Positions 47,074 to 55,741 of a stretch of DNA of 64,000 nucleotides are shown piece by piece. Source of the DNA: Promethearchaeia archaeon (GTDB lineage: Archaea; Asgardarchaeota; Lokiarchaeia; Sigyniarchaeales; SOKP01). The DNA lies in NCBI GenBank assembly GCA_029856045.1, contig JAHQWG010000028.1, positions 320,730-384,729 of the forward strand, read 5' to 3'. Within the stretch, counting starts at the first letter, position 1. Each line of letters begins with the position of its first letter. A model generated the notes under the pieces. That model worked only from the letters and a program-made list of their open reading frames with translations, made no database searches and was not told where the DNA came from. The translations under genes and the position numbers were made by a program.

Positions 47074-48480
47074 TTAAAGGGAAGTTAGCCATGAGTTAAT
47101 GTCATTTCCAAAAATAATCAATAGAATAAAAATTATAACAAATATAAGCCAATAAAGATGATGTTTATTAAATTTCTTTCCTGTTATGATAAGATTTGCA
47201 CGGGAATTATATTCCTTAGCTTTAGATTTATATAATATCTTCATACCTTTTGGTGTTATAACTAGATCTTCTTTGAGGATTTCTATTGATTTTCCTTCAA
47301 TTAGTTTATCCAAGTGTTTTTCTGCAATTTCTGGTCCTAATTCGTCATAAAAAAAATCGGCAAACCCTTCATAATAAAGACGTCCGAGAGTAAGCCCTTG
47401 CTCAAAATTTTTTAAAACTTGTGAGCGGGTTATGCGTTTTCTCCTTATGTTTCCTAGAAGATATCCTGTTAATCGAGTGTTGTAAATATTATCAGCTACA
47501 ACTTTTATTGCTGTTATATCGAAATCTTCTTCTTTTGCAACTAATTCTCGTAAAATTTTAATTCCTTCTACAAAAATTAAAGCGGCTATCACAAGTCCAA
47601 CAATGGCATCAACAAAATAATATTTGAGAATCGCGAAAGTTAAACCTATTAGAACTCCAATCGATAAACGAACATTTAATTCTGAATCTTTGGAATCGCT
47701 TAGGAGTGAAAGATTTCCCGAGCTTCTTCCTACTATACTTTTTAAATACATTAAACCAGCATTCATCGCTATTGAGACGAATCCAATAATATATGCTTGA
47801 ATAGTAGGTATTATTGGCGTTGGATTAAATAAAGCTTCAATACTAGCCCAAACCATTGTAGCGCCAGTAAACAACACCATTAGGATAATGATAATGCTCG
47901 CAAGCCGATCTTTATTAAATTTGAATCCTATAACTGCTATAATTCCAATCTTTATTAGATCCGTCAAATTTTCAAATCCTTCAGTTAACATGCCCTGAGA
48001 TGTTAATTGAAGACCCGTAAATATTTTTAAAATCGATAATATAATTAAACAAAAAGCAGTAACAATCATTACTGTCTTTTCAGAAAACAATATACGCATC
48101 CAATGTGAGGTGTGTAAAATCTGATGATAACTTAATTCTACTAGGTTTTTTCCCTCGTTGGTAAGTGAAATTTTGTCATCTTCGTTTATAATAACTAATT
48201 TTTTTCGCCTTGCTATTTGTAAAAATTCCTCTACATCTTCGTTTTCAATAACGGGGATCCTAGTTGTGGAGATGAAAAAAAGGCGCATTTTAGATTTAAT
48301 TGCCTCTAAGGTATTTGCACCATCATAAATCAAACAAAGAAAACCGTATAAGAAATTATTATTTGGTTCATGACGACGAGTCTCATAATATACAGACATT
48401 TCTTGTTTAACTTTTTCTATTGAAGGTCCGAATTTAAGGTCTTTCTTTGAATATTTTGATTTCAAATCTGAAAGTGGCAA
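47074..48480 (-). CDS. Cation-diffusion-facilitator-like transporter with winged-helix N-terminus
   Basis: 468 residues. Residues ~1-130 look like a winged helix (DKISLTNEGKNLVELSYHQIL). Residues ~135-320 hold about six membrane segments in CDF layout. TM2 is SQGMLTEGFENLTDLIKIG and TM5 SLLSDSKDSELNVRLSIG, the positions of the metal-binding residues. A second helical region (~330-435) and one final membrane segment (~445-463) follow. The usual metal quartet is partly altered (E/N/D and D/D). It probably moves divalent metals with built-in regulation, but the exact substrate is unknown. Confidence 0.65.
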   Translation of the reverse strand: MPLSDLKSKYSKKDLKFGPSIEKVKQEMSVYYETRRHEPNNNFLYGFLCLIYDGANTLEAIKSKMRLFFISTTRIPVIENEDVEEFLQIARRKKLVIINEDDKISLTNEGKNLVELSYHQILHTSHWMRILFSEKTVMIVTAFCLIILSILKIFTGLQLTSQGMLTEGFENLTDLIKIGIIAVIGFKFNKDRLASIIIILMVLFTGATMVWASIEALFNPTPIIPTIQAYIIGFVSIAMNAGLMYLKSIVGRSSGNLSLLSDSKDSELNVRLSIGVLIGLTFAILKYYFVDAIVGLVIAALIFVEGIKILRELVAKEEDFDITAIKVVADNIYNTRLTGYLLGNIRRKRITRSQVLKNFEQGLTLGRLYYEGFADFFYDELGPEIAEKHLDKLIEGKSIEILKEDLVITPKGMKILYKSKAKEYNSRANLIITGKKFNKHHLYWLIFVIIFILLIIFGNDINSWLTSL

Positions 48481-48593
48481 TTTTAATCCATTAAACTATG
48501 ATATTTTTTAAATTTTTAATAATAATAGTAATAACTTAAGATTTTTAAAGAAATATTAAAAGATTTATAAAGAGATTGATGGTATTATAACCT

Positions 48594-49088
48594 TTATTTA
48601 TTTGTATTACGCTCTTTATCCATTAATTCAGAAAAAGAACTGCCTTCCTTTATAATATTTAAAATTAGGTGAGTATTGGTTCGTTCTACATTCGGGGATG
48701 CATGAAGATTTTTTATCATAGCACTAAGTTCAGGCCGAGTTTTGAATCTTGCAAAGATAAGGGCGTCATAATTCCCTGTAATATCATAGACTCCAAAAAC
48801 ATTTGGATTTTGAGCTATTTCTTTCTCAACATCGATCATTTTTCCCTTTGAGATAGTTACTTCGATAATGGCAATAATATTATAACTCAATTTTTCATAA
48901 TCAATCCGAACTCCATAATTCTTAATTATTTTCTTTTCTTCTAATAATTCTACATGTTTTTTTATAGTAACAGGAGATTTATTTAATTCAGTGGAAATTT
49001 TATGATAAGATTCACGACCATCTTGACTTAAGATTCGCAAAATTTCAAGATCTATTTCTTCAGTTAACGGTTGATTAATATCCTTCAT
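48594..49088 (-). CDS. Lrp/AsnC-family transcriptional regulator
   Basis: 164 residues from ATG 49088; a TTG at 49097 is the alternative. Helix-turn-helix: DLEILRILSQDGRESYHKIS and KSPVTIKKHVELLEEKKIIK (residues ~14-58). The RAM ligand-binding domain follows (VFGVYDITGNYDALIFARF, ~96-114). Such proteins bind amino acids, often glutamine, and control nitrogen genes. It is divergent from glnA across 177 bp, so glnA and itself are its likely targets. Confidence 0.88.
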   Translation of the reverse strand: MKDINQPLTEEIDLEILRILSQDGRESYHKISTELNKSPVTIKKHVELLEEKKIIKNYGVRIDYEKLSYNIIAIIEVTISKGKMIDVEKEIAQNPNVFGVYDITGNYDALIFARFKTRPELSAMIKNLHASPNVERTNTHLILNIIKEGSSFSELMDKERNTNK

Positions 49089-49265
49089 ATGATACAATTA
49101 ATTTTTTCCTATTTAAAAATATTTTTACTTTTTTTTAAGAATTCTGAAAATAGATACTAGTAATCATAAGATTTTTATATCATATTTTTAATAATTTATT
49201 ATTAAAATAAAAATTTATTATTGTAAAAAAATAATTGAAAAAAATAATCCAAAAGGAGAGGTTTT

Positions 49266-50600
49266 GTGTTAAACATGAAAAGAGAAGAAAAAATTGAAGA
49301 GATTCTAAAAATCATAAAAGATCAAGAGATCAAATTTGCTAGTTTAGAATTTACTGAAATTAATGGGATTGTAAAAAGTTTTGGAGTTAATATCAATCGA
49401 ATTGAATCAATTTTAAAAGCGGGTGAGGCTTTCGACGGGTCGTCTATCACAGGTTACGGTTCAATAGAGGAATCTGATATGGTTGCACTTCCAGATCCAT
49501 TTACTTTTCACATCATTCCTTGGAATTCTCAAAAAAAAGATGAATGTGGATTTATATGTGATATATATGAACCTGATGGTAAAAGATTTGAAGGAGATCC
49601 GAGATTTATTCTTCAAAAAACTTATAAAGAAGTTCAAGAAATGGGCTACGAATTTATGTGTGCCCCAGAATTGGAATTCTTCATATTAAGTGAAGAGGAA
49701 GCAATCAAACCTAGAGATTTACGCGGATATTTTGATTATGATCCACATCTTATGGATGAAAAAATGAGAAGAGGCATGGCTGAGTATGCGAAAGAATATG
49801 GAATTGAAATCGAAACATTACATCATGAGGTTGCAGAAGGTCAAAATGAAATTGATTTCAAATACGATACAGCCTTAAAAACTGCAGATCATACGGTTTG
49901 GCTAAAAATGATTGTAAAAGTTGTAGCAGCACAATATAACTGTATCGCATCTTTTATGCCAAAACCTTTCCAAAATATCAATGGCTCTGGGATGCATGTA
50001 CATCAATCTCTATGGAAGAATGGAGAAAATATCTTTTATGATGAAAACGATGAGAATAATATTTCCCAAATCATGAAATATTATATTGGAGGGCAAATAA
50101 AATATGGAAAGGAAATGTGTGCGGTTTTGTGTAGCTGGCCAAACTCTTACAAACGTTTAGTTCCCGGTTATGAAGCGCCAATTTATTTAGCGTGGGGTTT
50201 TAAAAATCGATCTCCGTTAATTCGCGTACCAAGCTTTCCAACTAAGTCTGGAGCTCGATGTGAAATACGATGTCCTGATCCAGCGGGCAATCCGTATTTG
50301 CAATTTTCAGTATTATTAGCAACGGGATTAGAGGGGATCAAGCAAAAAATTGAACCCCCAGAGCCCAGTGACTTCAATGTATATAAAATTTCTACTAAGG
50401 AGATGAAAAAGAGAGGAATTAAAGCACTTCCAGCAAATCTTTACGAAGCTCTTGAAGAATACGAGAAATCTGAACTTATGAAAAGAGTTTTTGGTGATAG
50501 ACCATTCAGAAATTACCTCTGGGCAAAACTTGAAGAATTTGATTTGTATCGGAAAGTTGTTTCTGATTGGGAATTTAAAAGATATATTAGAAAACTATAA
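49266..50600 (+). CDS. glnA: Glutamine synthetase type I
   Basis: 444 residues. GGAGAG five bases before GTG 49266 supports that start; ATG 49275 is also possible. Key blocks: FDGSSITGYG (~55-64), PELEFF, HHEVAEGQNEIDF, NGSGMHVHQSL (~238), and SAGARCEIR-like TKSGARCEIRCPDP. It joins ammonia and glutamate with ATP. The adenylation-site NLYDLPP region of the GSI-beta form is absent, matching the GSI-alpha type. Probably regulated by the divergent Lrp protein. Confidence 0.96.
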   Translation: MLNMKREEKIEEILKIIKDQEIKFASLEFTEINGIVKSFGVNINRIESILKAGEAFDGSSITGYGSIEESDMVALPDPFTFHIIPWNSQKKDECGFICDIYEPDGKRFEGDPRFILQKTYKEVQEMGYEFMCAPELEFFILSEEEAIKPRDLRGYFDYDPHLMDEKMRRGMAEYAKEYGIEIETLHHEVAEGQNEIDFKYDTALKTADHTVWLKMIVKVVAAQYNCIASFMPKPFQNINGSGMHVHQSLWKNGENIFYDENDENNISQIMKYYIGGQIKYGKEMCAVLCSWPNSYKRLVPGYEAPIYLAWGFKNRSPLIRVPSFPTKSGARCEIRCPDPAGNPYLQFSVLLATGLEGIKQKIEPPEPSDFNVYKISTKEMKKRGIKALPANLYEALEEYEKSELMKRVFGDRPFRNYLWAKLEEFDLYRKVVSDWEFKRYIRKL

Positions 50601-50630
50601 AAATAGCAAAAAAACCTTGCAATCGTTCTA

Positions 50631-50672
50631 GCTCTCTCTCAGAGAGAGAGCAAATTCTTTGATTAAAGAATT
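50631..50672. repeat. Two adjacent perfect hairpins between convergent genes
   Basis: GCTCTCTCT/AGAGAGAGC with a 3-base loop (50631-50651) is followed by AATTCTTT/AAAGAATT with a GATT loop (50653-50672). They lie between the convergent glnA and pyrG stops. On the minus strand a 7-base T-run (50614-50608) follows about 16 nt after the first stem, so they could form part of a bidirectional termination region. Confidence 0.7.
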
Positions 50673-50697
50673 CGTTGTAAATAGACTTAGCGAATTT

Positions 50698-52377
50698 TTA
50701 TTTTTTTTTATATTTTATTGAAGCCTTAATAAAAGCAGAATAAACTGGAGAAGGTTTGTATGGTTTACTTTTAAATTCCGGATGAAATTGAGTCCCAACC
50801 ATCCAATGATCATCACGATTCAATTCAATACTATTAATAATTTCTCCAGTTTCATCTCTACTTGAAACTACTAAACCATTTTCGTTTGCTTCTTCGGTAA
50901 TAAATCGTTCTTGAATGTGATATCTATGTCTGAATCTTTCAATGATTTCCTCTTTTTGGTAAGCCTCATATAACTTAGTTCCTTTTTTAATCTTTATTGG
51001 AAGACCTCCTAATCTCATCGTGCCCCCTTTTGATTTGATTTTTTTTTGACTTTCAAGCAAATCGATAACTGGATAAGGTGTATTATGATCTATTTCTGTC
51101 GAATTTGCGTTTTTCAAGCCTAAATATTTCCTGCAAAATGCAACGAAAAATAATTGAGCTCCAAAACATATTCCTAAATAAGGAACTTTATTTTCCATTG
51201 CAAATTCGGCGGCTTTAATCATACCTTCTACTGCTCGCTCCCCAAATCCAGGCGTTAATAAAATTCCATCGCATCCTTTTAATTCATTTTCAATATCCGT
51301 CTCTTCAGTAATATTAATCATTTTTAAATTTGTACGATATCCTTCATGAGCTGCAGCTTGCTCCAATGCAGTGTTTATCGAGATATATGAATCAGAAATA
51401 TTGAAATATTTTCCAGGCATACCAATTGTAATGGTTTCCTTTGCATTTTTATAAAGATTAACCATTTTTTGCCATTCAGAATAATTATTTACAGTACTAT
51501 AAGTTACTAATTTTGCTTTCAGATCTAAGAGTTCGCATAAATAATCTCCTAATTTTTGATCTTCGAATAATAGAGGAAGTTCATAAACTACATCTAAATC
51601 AGGATCTGATATTACTGCTTCTAATGGAACGTTTGTAAATAATGAAATTTTTTCTTTTATTTCATTATCTAAAGGTTTACTTGATCTGCCGATTAGAACA
51701 TCAGGTTGCAAACCAACAGCTTGTAAAGCCTTTACAGAGTGCTGAGTAGGCTTTGTTTTATGTTGCATAATAACATTGGAATATGGAATTAAAGTAACAT
51801 GAATTAGAGCAGTACTTCTTTTTGGTAATTCCAGTCTTAATTGTCGAAAACTTTCTAAAAATATCTGAGACTCAATGTCTCCAACAGTACCTCCACACTC
51901 TACAAGTAGAACGTCTAAATCCTCCTCAACTGCTATTTTTTTTAATCGATCCTTAATAATATTTGTACAATGAGGAATTATTTGAACAGTTCTTCCAAGG
52001 AATTTACCTTCTCTTTCTCTTAAAATAGTTGCGAGATAAACTTGACCTGAAGTAATATTATGAGAGGGGGGTATCTCAATTCCTAAAAATCTAGAATATG
52101 ATCCAAAGTCTTGGTCGATTTCTGATATTCTATAAATATATTCATCCGAAGTAGGTACGGGTTTAAAATCCCAAACTTGTTCTGTAACAAAGCATTCTCC
52201 ATGTTCAATGGGATTGAGTGTTCCGGGGTCTACATTTAAATAGGGATCAATCTTTACACCAGAAACTTTAAATCCTCGAAATTGAAATAACTTACCTAAA
52301 CTAGCAGTTACAATACCTTTTCCTATGCCGGACATTACTCCGCCAGTTATAAACACAAATTTACAATTAGACTGCAT
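50698..52377 (-). CDS. pyrG: CTP synthase
   Basis: 559 residues. The N-terminal synthetase domain begins FVFITGGVMSGIGKGIVTAS and the C-terminal glutaminase has LGICFGAQ (Cys ~398) and the QFHPEFKSKP His/Glu pair (~531). It makes CTP from UTP, ATP and glutamine. Length and order are normal. It is convergent with glnA. Starting at ATG 52377, the upstream 575 bp hold no gene. Confidence 0.97.
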   Translation of the reverse strand: MQSNCKFVFITGGVMSGIGKGIVTASLGKLFQFRGFKVSGVKIDPYLNVDPGTLNPIEHGECFVTEQVWDFKPVPTSDEYIYRISEIDQDFGSYSRFLGIEIPPSHNITSGQVYLATILREREGKFLGRTVQIIPHCTNIIKDRLKKIAVEEDLDVLLVECGGTVGDIESQIFLESFRQLRLELPKRSTALIHVTLIPYSNVIMQHKTKPTQHSVKALQAVGLQPDVLIGRSSKPLDNEIKEKISLFTNVPLEAVISDPDLDVVYELPLLFEDQKLGDYLCELLDLKAKLVTYSTVNNYSEWQKMVNLYKNAKETITIGMPGKYFNISDSYISINTALEQAAAHEGYRTNLKMINITEETDIENELKGCDGILLTPGFGERAVEGMIKAAEFAMENKVPYLGICFGAQLFFVAFCRKYLGLKNANSTEIDHNTPYPVIDLLESQKKIKSKGGTMRLGGLPIKIKKGTKLYEAYQKEEIIERFRHRYHIQERFITEEANENGLVVSSRDETGEIINSIELNRDDHWMVGTQFHPEFKSKPYKPSPVYSAFIKASIKYKKK

Positions 52378-52952
52378 TTTAACTTCATTTACTCTGTTTC
52401 AATATTAGTTATAAATAAAGTATTTATTATATTTCCTTTCTTTTCAATTTTTTCTAATAATATTTATTCACGCAATTATTTTATTTATCCTATTTATTTT
52501 AAGAAAGAAATTTTAAAATTATATAAAGGCTTGATTTATTTATTAATATTTCTCTTCCAATATTGTACAACTTAAAACTGGAGTTGTAATAAGGGGGATT
52601 TCCCACGATTTTCCCATTTATTTGGTTAGTAGGTAATAATAACGAGACTCATCTCAAAATACAATTGATTGGATTTTATTACAAAAATGGAGAAATTTAA
52701 CAGCATTTTTTAGTAAATAAATTGTAAAATTTGACAATAATTAAAAAATATTCAATTTTTTGGCATTTTACATCTATATTTTTAAAAAGATTTAAAATTT
52801 CGCAAGATTTTTTGAAAAGTTTCATTCTTATCCCCATTTCTCTGAAATAATATGTTAGTTTTGTCGGAAATACTGAAAACTTTATATTATATGGAATTAT
52901 TTTTAATTATAACAATATACAACAGTTTGAATTAAAAATAAAGGGAAATAAT
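52378..52952. other. 575-bp intergenic region
   Basis: This lies between the divergent pyrG and the small ORF/gdhA unit. An ACTTTATATTATATGG element at about 52878-52893 could be the TATA box for the downstream unit. A weak inverted repeat (ACAACT ... AGTTGT near 52567-52587) is the only other structure seen. No RNA gene is recognised. Confidence 0.4.
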
Positions 52953-53222
52953 TTGACCAAGCTTGGAATATATACACATCGTTTAGGTATAACGAGAGTT
53001 AGAGCTAAAGATTCCTACCTATCTGTTATATATTCTATTTGTATTGCCGATTATTCAATTTTTTACGACATTTTAAAATCGGCTTTAAGAGGTCATGTGG
53101 ATTTAAATCCCATAAGGGAAAATTTTGGAGATTTTACTGCTCGATTAGGAAGGAATTTATATTTTTTCTTCAGAGATTTTCGAATTCAGTTTAAGGTTAA
53201 AGGAGTTGAAATGTTGAGCTAG
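52953..53222 (+). CDS. Hypothetical 89-residue protein upstream of gdhA
   Basis: It would start at TTG 52953 after AAGGGAAAT. The peptide is moderately basic and contains alternating hydrophobic stretches (SVIYSICIADYSIFYDILKS, residues ~24-43) but no known motif. It ends in TAG at 53220-53222 and is in the same frame as gdhA, 57 bp before the gdhA ATG. It may be a real small protein co-transcribed with gdhA or a leader; no homology is recognised. Confidence 0.35.
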   Translation: MTKLGIYTHRLGITRVRAKDSYLSVIYSICIADYSIFYDILKSALRGHVDLNPIRENFGDFTARLGRNLYFFFRDFRIQFKVKGVEMLS

Positions 53223-53279
53223 TTGGATATAAAGAAATATTTTAAAATGAAAATTTACTACAAAAAGGAGAAATACAAA

Positions 53280-54569
53280 ATGGAAATTACCAATAATAAT
53301 AATTTTAAAGAATACAAAACGCCAGAAAATTTAGATCCATTCACAATTGCACAGCAGCAATTGAAACATGCGTGTGAATTACTTGGATATAATGAGCAAA
53401 TCTATAATGCTTTATCTGAACCGGAGAGACTTATTATATTAAAATTATCAATGAGAATGGACAACGGGAGTTTAAGAACTTTTAAAGCATTTAGATGTCA
53501 ATTTAATTCAGCAAGAGGGCCAACAAAAGGGGGAATAAGATGGCATCTTGATGAAAATTCTTCGCTAATAAAAGCATTAGCAGCGTTGATGACATGGAAA
53601 TGTGCTTGTGTTGATTTACCTTTAGGAGGTGCTAAAGGTGGTATTATTTGTAACCCAAAAGAGATGAGTAATAATGAGCTTGAACGGCTTGCGAGATTAT
53701 ATATTAGAAAATTATCAGAGTTCATAGGTCCTCGTATAGATATACCTGCTCCAGATGTATACACTACACCTCAGATAATGGCTTGGATGATGGATGAATA
53801 TGAAGTAATCAAAGGTATAAAAGCCCCTTCTGTCATCACAGGAAAACCATTAGAACTTGGGGGAAGTGTTGGGCGTATAAGTGCAACTGCTAGAGGAGGA
53901 ACATTTTGTATTAGAGAAGCAATAAAAGAAGCTAATATCTCATTAAAGGGTGCAAAAATTGCGATTCAAGGTTTTGGGAATGCTGGAAGTCATGTTGCTG
54001 AGATTTTACAGGATGAATTTGGTTGCAAAATAATTGCAGCTTCTGATACAAAGGGAGGGATTTATAATAAAAATGGATTTAATGTTCATAAAGCAATTGA
54101 GCATAAAAAAAAAACTTCAACAATTATGGGTTTAGAAGATACACAACAGATCTCGAATGAAGATTTATTTGAATTAAATTGCGATATACTAATTCCTGCT
54201 GCATTAGAAAATGTTATTACAAAAAGAAATGCCGCGAATATAAAGGCAAAAATTGTAGCGGAACTTGCAAATGGACCAACAACTCCTGCTGCAGGTGAGA
54301 TATTATTTGATAAGGATATAATTGTTATTCCAGATTTTCTATGTAATGCAGGAGGGGTGACTGTCAGTTATTTTGAGATGATTCAGGGATTTTATTTACA
54401 TCGTTGGACTGCACAAGAGGTTGATAATCTATTAAATAGAATAATGACAAAAGCATATAAAGATACCATATTAAGAGCCAATCTGAATGAAACTAATAAT
54501 AGAATGGGTGCTTACATGATATCCGTTGAGAGAGTTGTCGAGGCTATGAAACTGAGAGGTTGGATTTAA
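53280..54569 (+). CDS. gdhA: Glutamate dehydrogenase
   Basis: 429 residues from ATG 53280, which has GGAG at 53267-53270; the open frame extends further upstream without a convincing start. Signatures: GPTKGGIRWH (~81-90), the catalytic-lysine block WKCACVDLPLGGAKGGI (~106-122), PAPDVYTTPQIMAWM, and the Rossmann GFGNAGSHVA (~222-231). It interconverts 2-oxoglutarate plus ammonia with glutamate using NAD(P)H. It lies between the glutamine genes and the Nfn genes, which could provide NADPH for it. Confidence 0.95.
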   Translation: MEITNNNNFKEYKTPENLDPFTIAQQQLKHACELLGYNEQIYNALSEPERLIILKLSMRMDNGSLRTFKAFRCQFNSARGPTKGGIRWHLDENSSLIKALAALMTWKCACVDLPLGGAKGGIICNPKEMSNNELERLARLYIRKLSEFIGPRIDIPAPDVYTTPQIMAWMMDEYEVIKGIKAPSVITGKPLELGGSVGRISATARGGTFCIREAIKEANISLKGAKIAIQGFGNAGSHVAEILQDEFGCKIIAASDTKGGIYNKNGFNVHKAIEHKKKTSTIMGLEDTQQISNEDLFELNCDILIPAALENVITKRNAANIKAKIVAELANGPTTPAAGEILFDKDIIVIPDFLCNAGGVTVSYFEMIQGFYLHRWTAQEVDNLLNRIMTKAYKDTILRANLNETNNRMGAYMISVERVVEAMKLRGWI

Positions 54570-54855
54570 TATAATATTAAATTTTATCTCTAATTATTTT
54601 TGATACTTTTTCTAAATTTAATTTTGAATAGGCATAAACGTGCTTGATATTTCTTGAATTGCTATAGGAATCATATTAAAAAATATTTTCCATAGTGTAA
54701 AATAAAAAAAAATTGACAATTTTTATTTTTTTAAGTTAAAATTGAATTTTTCATTTTTTTTTAATATTGGATCTCAATTTTTAAAATAAAATAGAAAGGT
54801 TAAATTTAATTTAATATTATTGAAACTTAAGAAAAATAGAAATTGGTATATAAGA

Positions 54856-55740
54856 ATGACATATAAAATTTTAGAAAAAAGAGAATTGGGAGAGAGTGGT
54901 ATCGTATTTGAAATAGTGCTAGAAACTCCATTAATTGCCAAAAAAGCCTATGCTGGTAATTTTGTATTAATTCGAATTAATGAAACGGGAGAACGGATTC
55001 CTTTGACAATAGCTGATTATGATAGAGAAAAGGGGACACTAACAATAGTATTTCAAGTTGTCGGAAAAAGTACGAAATTACTTTCACATCAGAATGTTGG
55101 AGATGAAATTCTTGATGTTGTTGGTCCCTTAGGAAATAAAATTCACATTAAAAAATATGAATATCCTGTTGTATTTGTTGGAGGTGGAGTGGGAATAGCA
55201 CCTTGTTATCCACAAGCAAAAGAATTAAAAGAAGCAGGGAATACCATTATTTCGATATTAGGTGCTAGAAATAAGGGATTATTATTTTGGAAAGATAAAA
55301 TGGGAGCTGTAAGTGATGAAATAATTATATGTACAGATGATGGATCAGAAGGTAAAAAAGGAGTTGTAACAGAACCATTAAAAGATCTATTAAAAAGAGG
55401 GAAGTTAAGTTTAGTAATTGCTATAGGTCCGTTAATTATGATGAAATTTGTAACTCTTACAACTAATGGATCTAATGGATTACCTAAGGTAAAAACTTTT
55501 GTATCTTTGAATACAATTATGATTGATGGCACTGGAATGTGTGGGGGTTGTCGTTTTCCTACAATTGATGGAAAAATAGGCTTTGCATGTGTTGATGGAC
55601 CTGATGTTGATGGACATATTGTGGATTTTAATAATCTTTTAAAGCGTGCAAATAGATTTGAAAAACAAGAAAAAAAATCACTAGAACTTTATGATCAAGA
55701 ATGTAAAGCATTAAAAAAATTTGATGAGGGGAGTAGTTAA
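54856..55740 (+). CDS. nfnA: NfnA/SudB-type ferredoxin-NAD(P) reductase subunit
   Basis: 294 residues from ATG 54856. The FAD domain (TIADYDREKGTLTIVFQVVG) and the NAD-binding domain (VFVGGGVGIAPCYPQAKEL) are followed by a 2Fe-2S motif, DGTGMCGGCR ... FACVDGPDVDGH, typical of NfnA and sulfide dehydrogenase beta. In NfnAB, NADH, ferredoxin and NADPH are linked by flavin-based bifurcation. Its stop overlaps the region before the fused partner gene, whose ATG is 1 bp downstream. Confidence 0.88.
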   Translation: MTYKILEKRELGESGIVFEIVLETPLIAKKAYAGNFVLIRINETGERIPLTIADYDREKGTLTIVFQVVGKSTKLLSHQNVGDEILDVVGPLGNKIHIKKYEYPVVFVGGGVGIAPCYPQAKELKEAGNTIISILGARNKGLLFWKDKMGAVSDEIIICTDDGSEGKKGVVTEPLKDLLKRGKLSLVIAIGPLIMMKFVTLTTNGSNGLPKVKTFVSLNTIMIDGTGMCGGCRFPTIDGKIGFACVDGPDVDGHIVDFNNLLKRANRFEKQEKKSLELYDQECKALKKFDEGSS

Positions 55741-55741
55741 A

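Noticed and set aside
52953..54569. Possible TAG readthrough joining the 89-residue ORF to gdhA in the same frame
   Set aside because: The gdhA ATG at 53280 has a good ribosome site and gives the normal family N-terminus. The shared frame is most likely chance, and no pyrrolysine context was seen.
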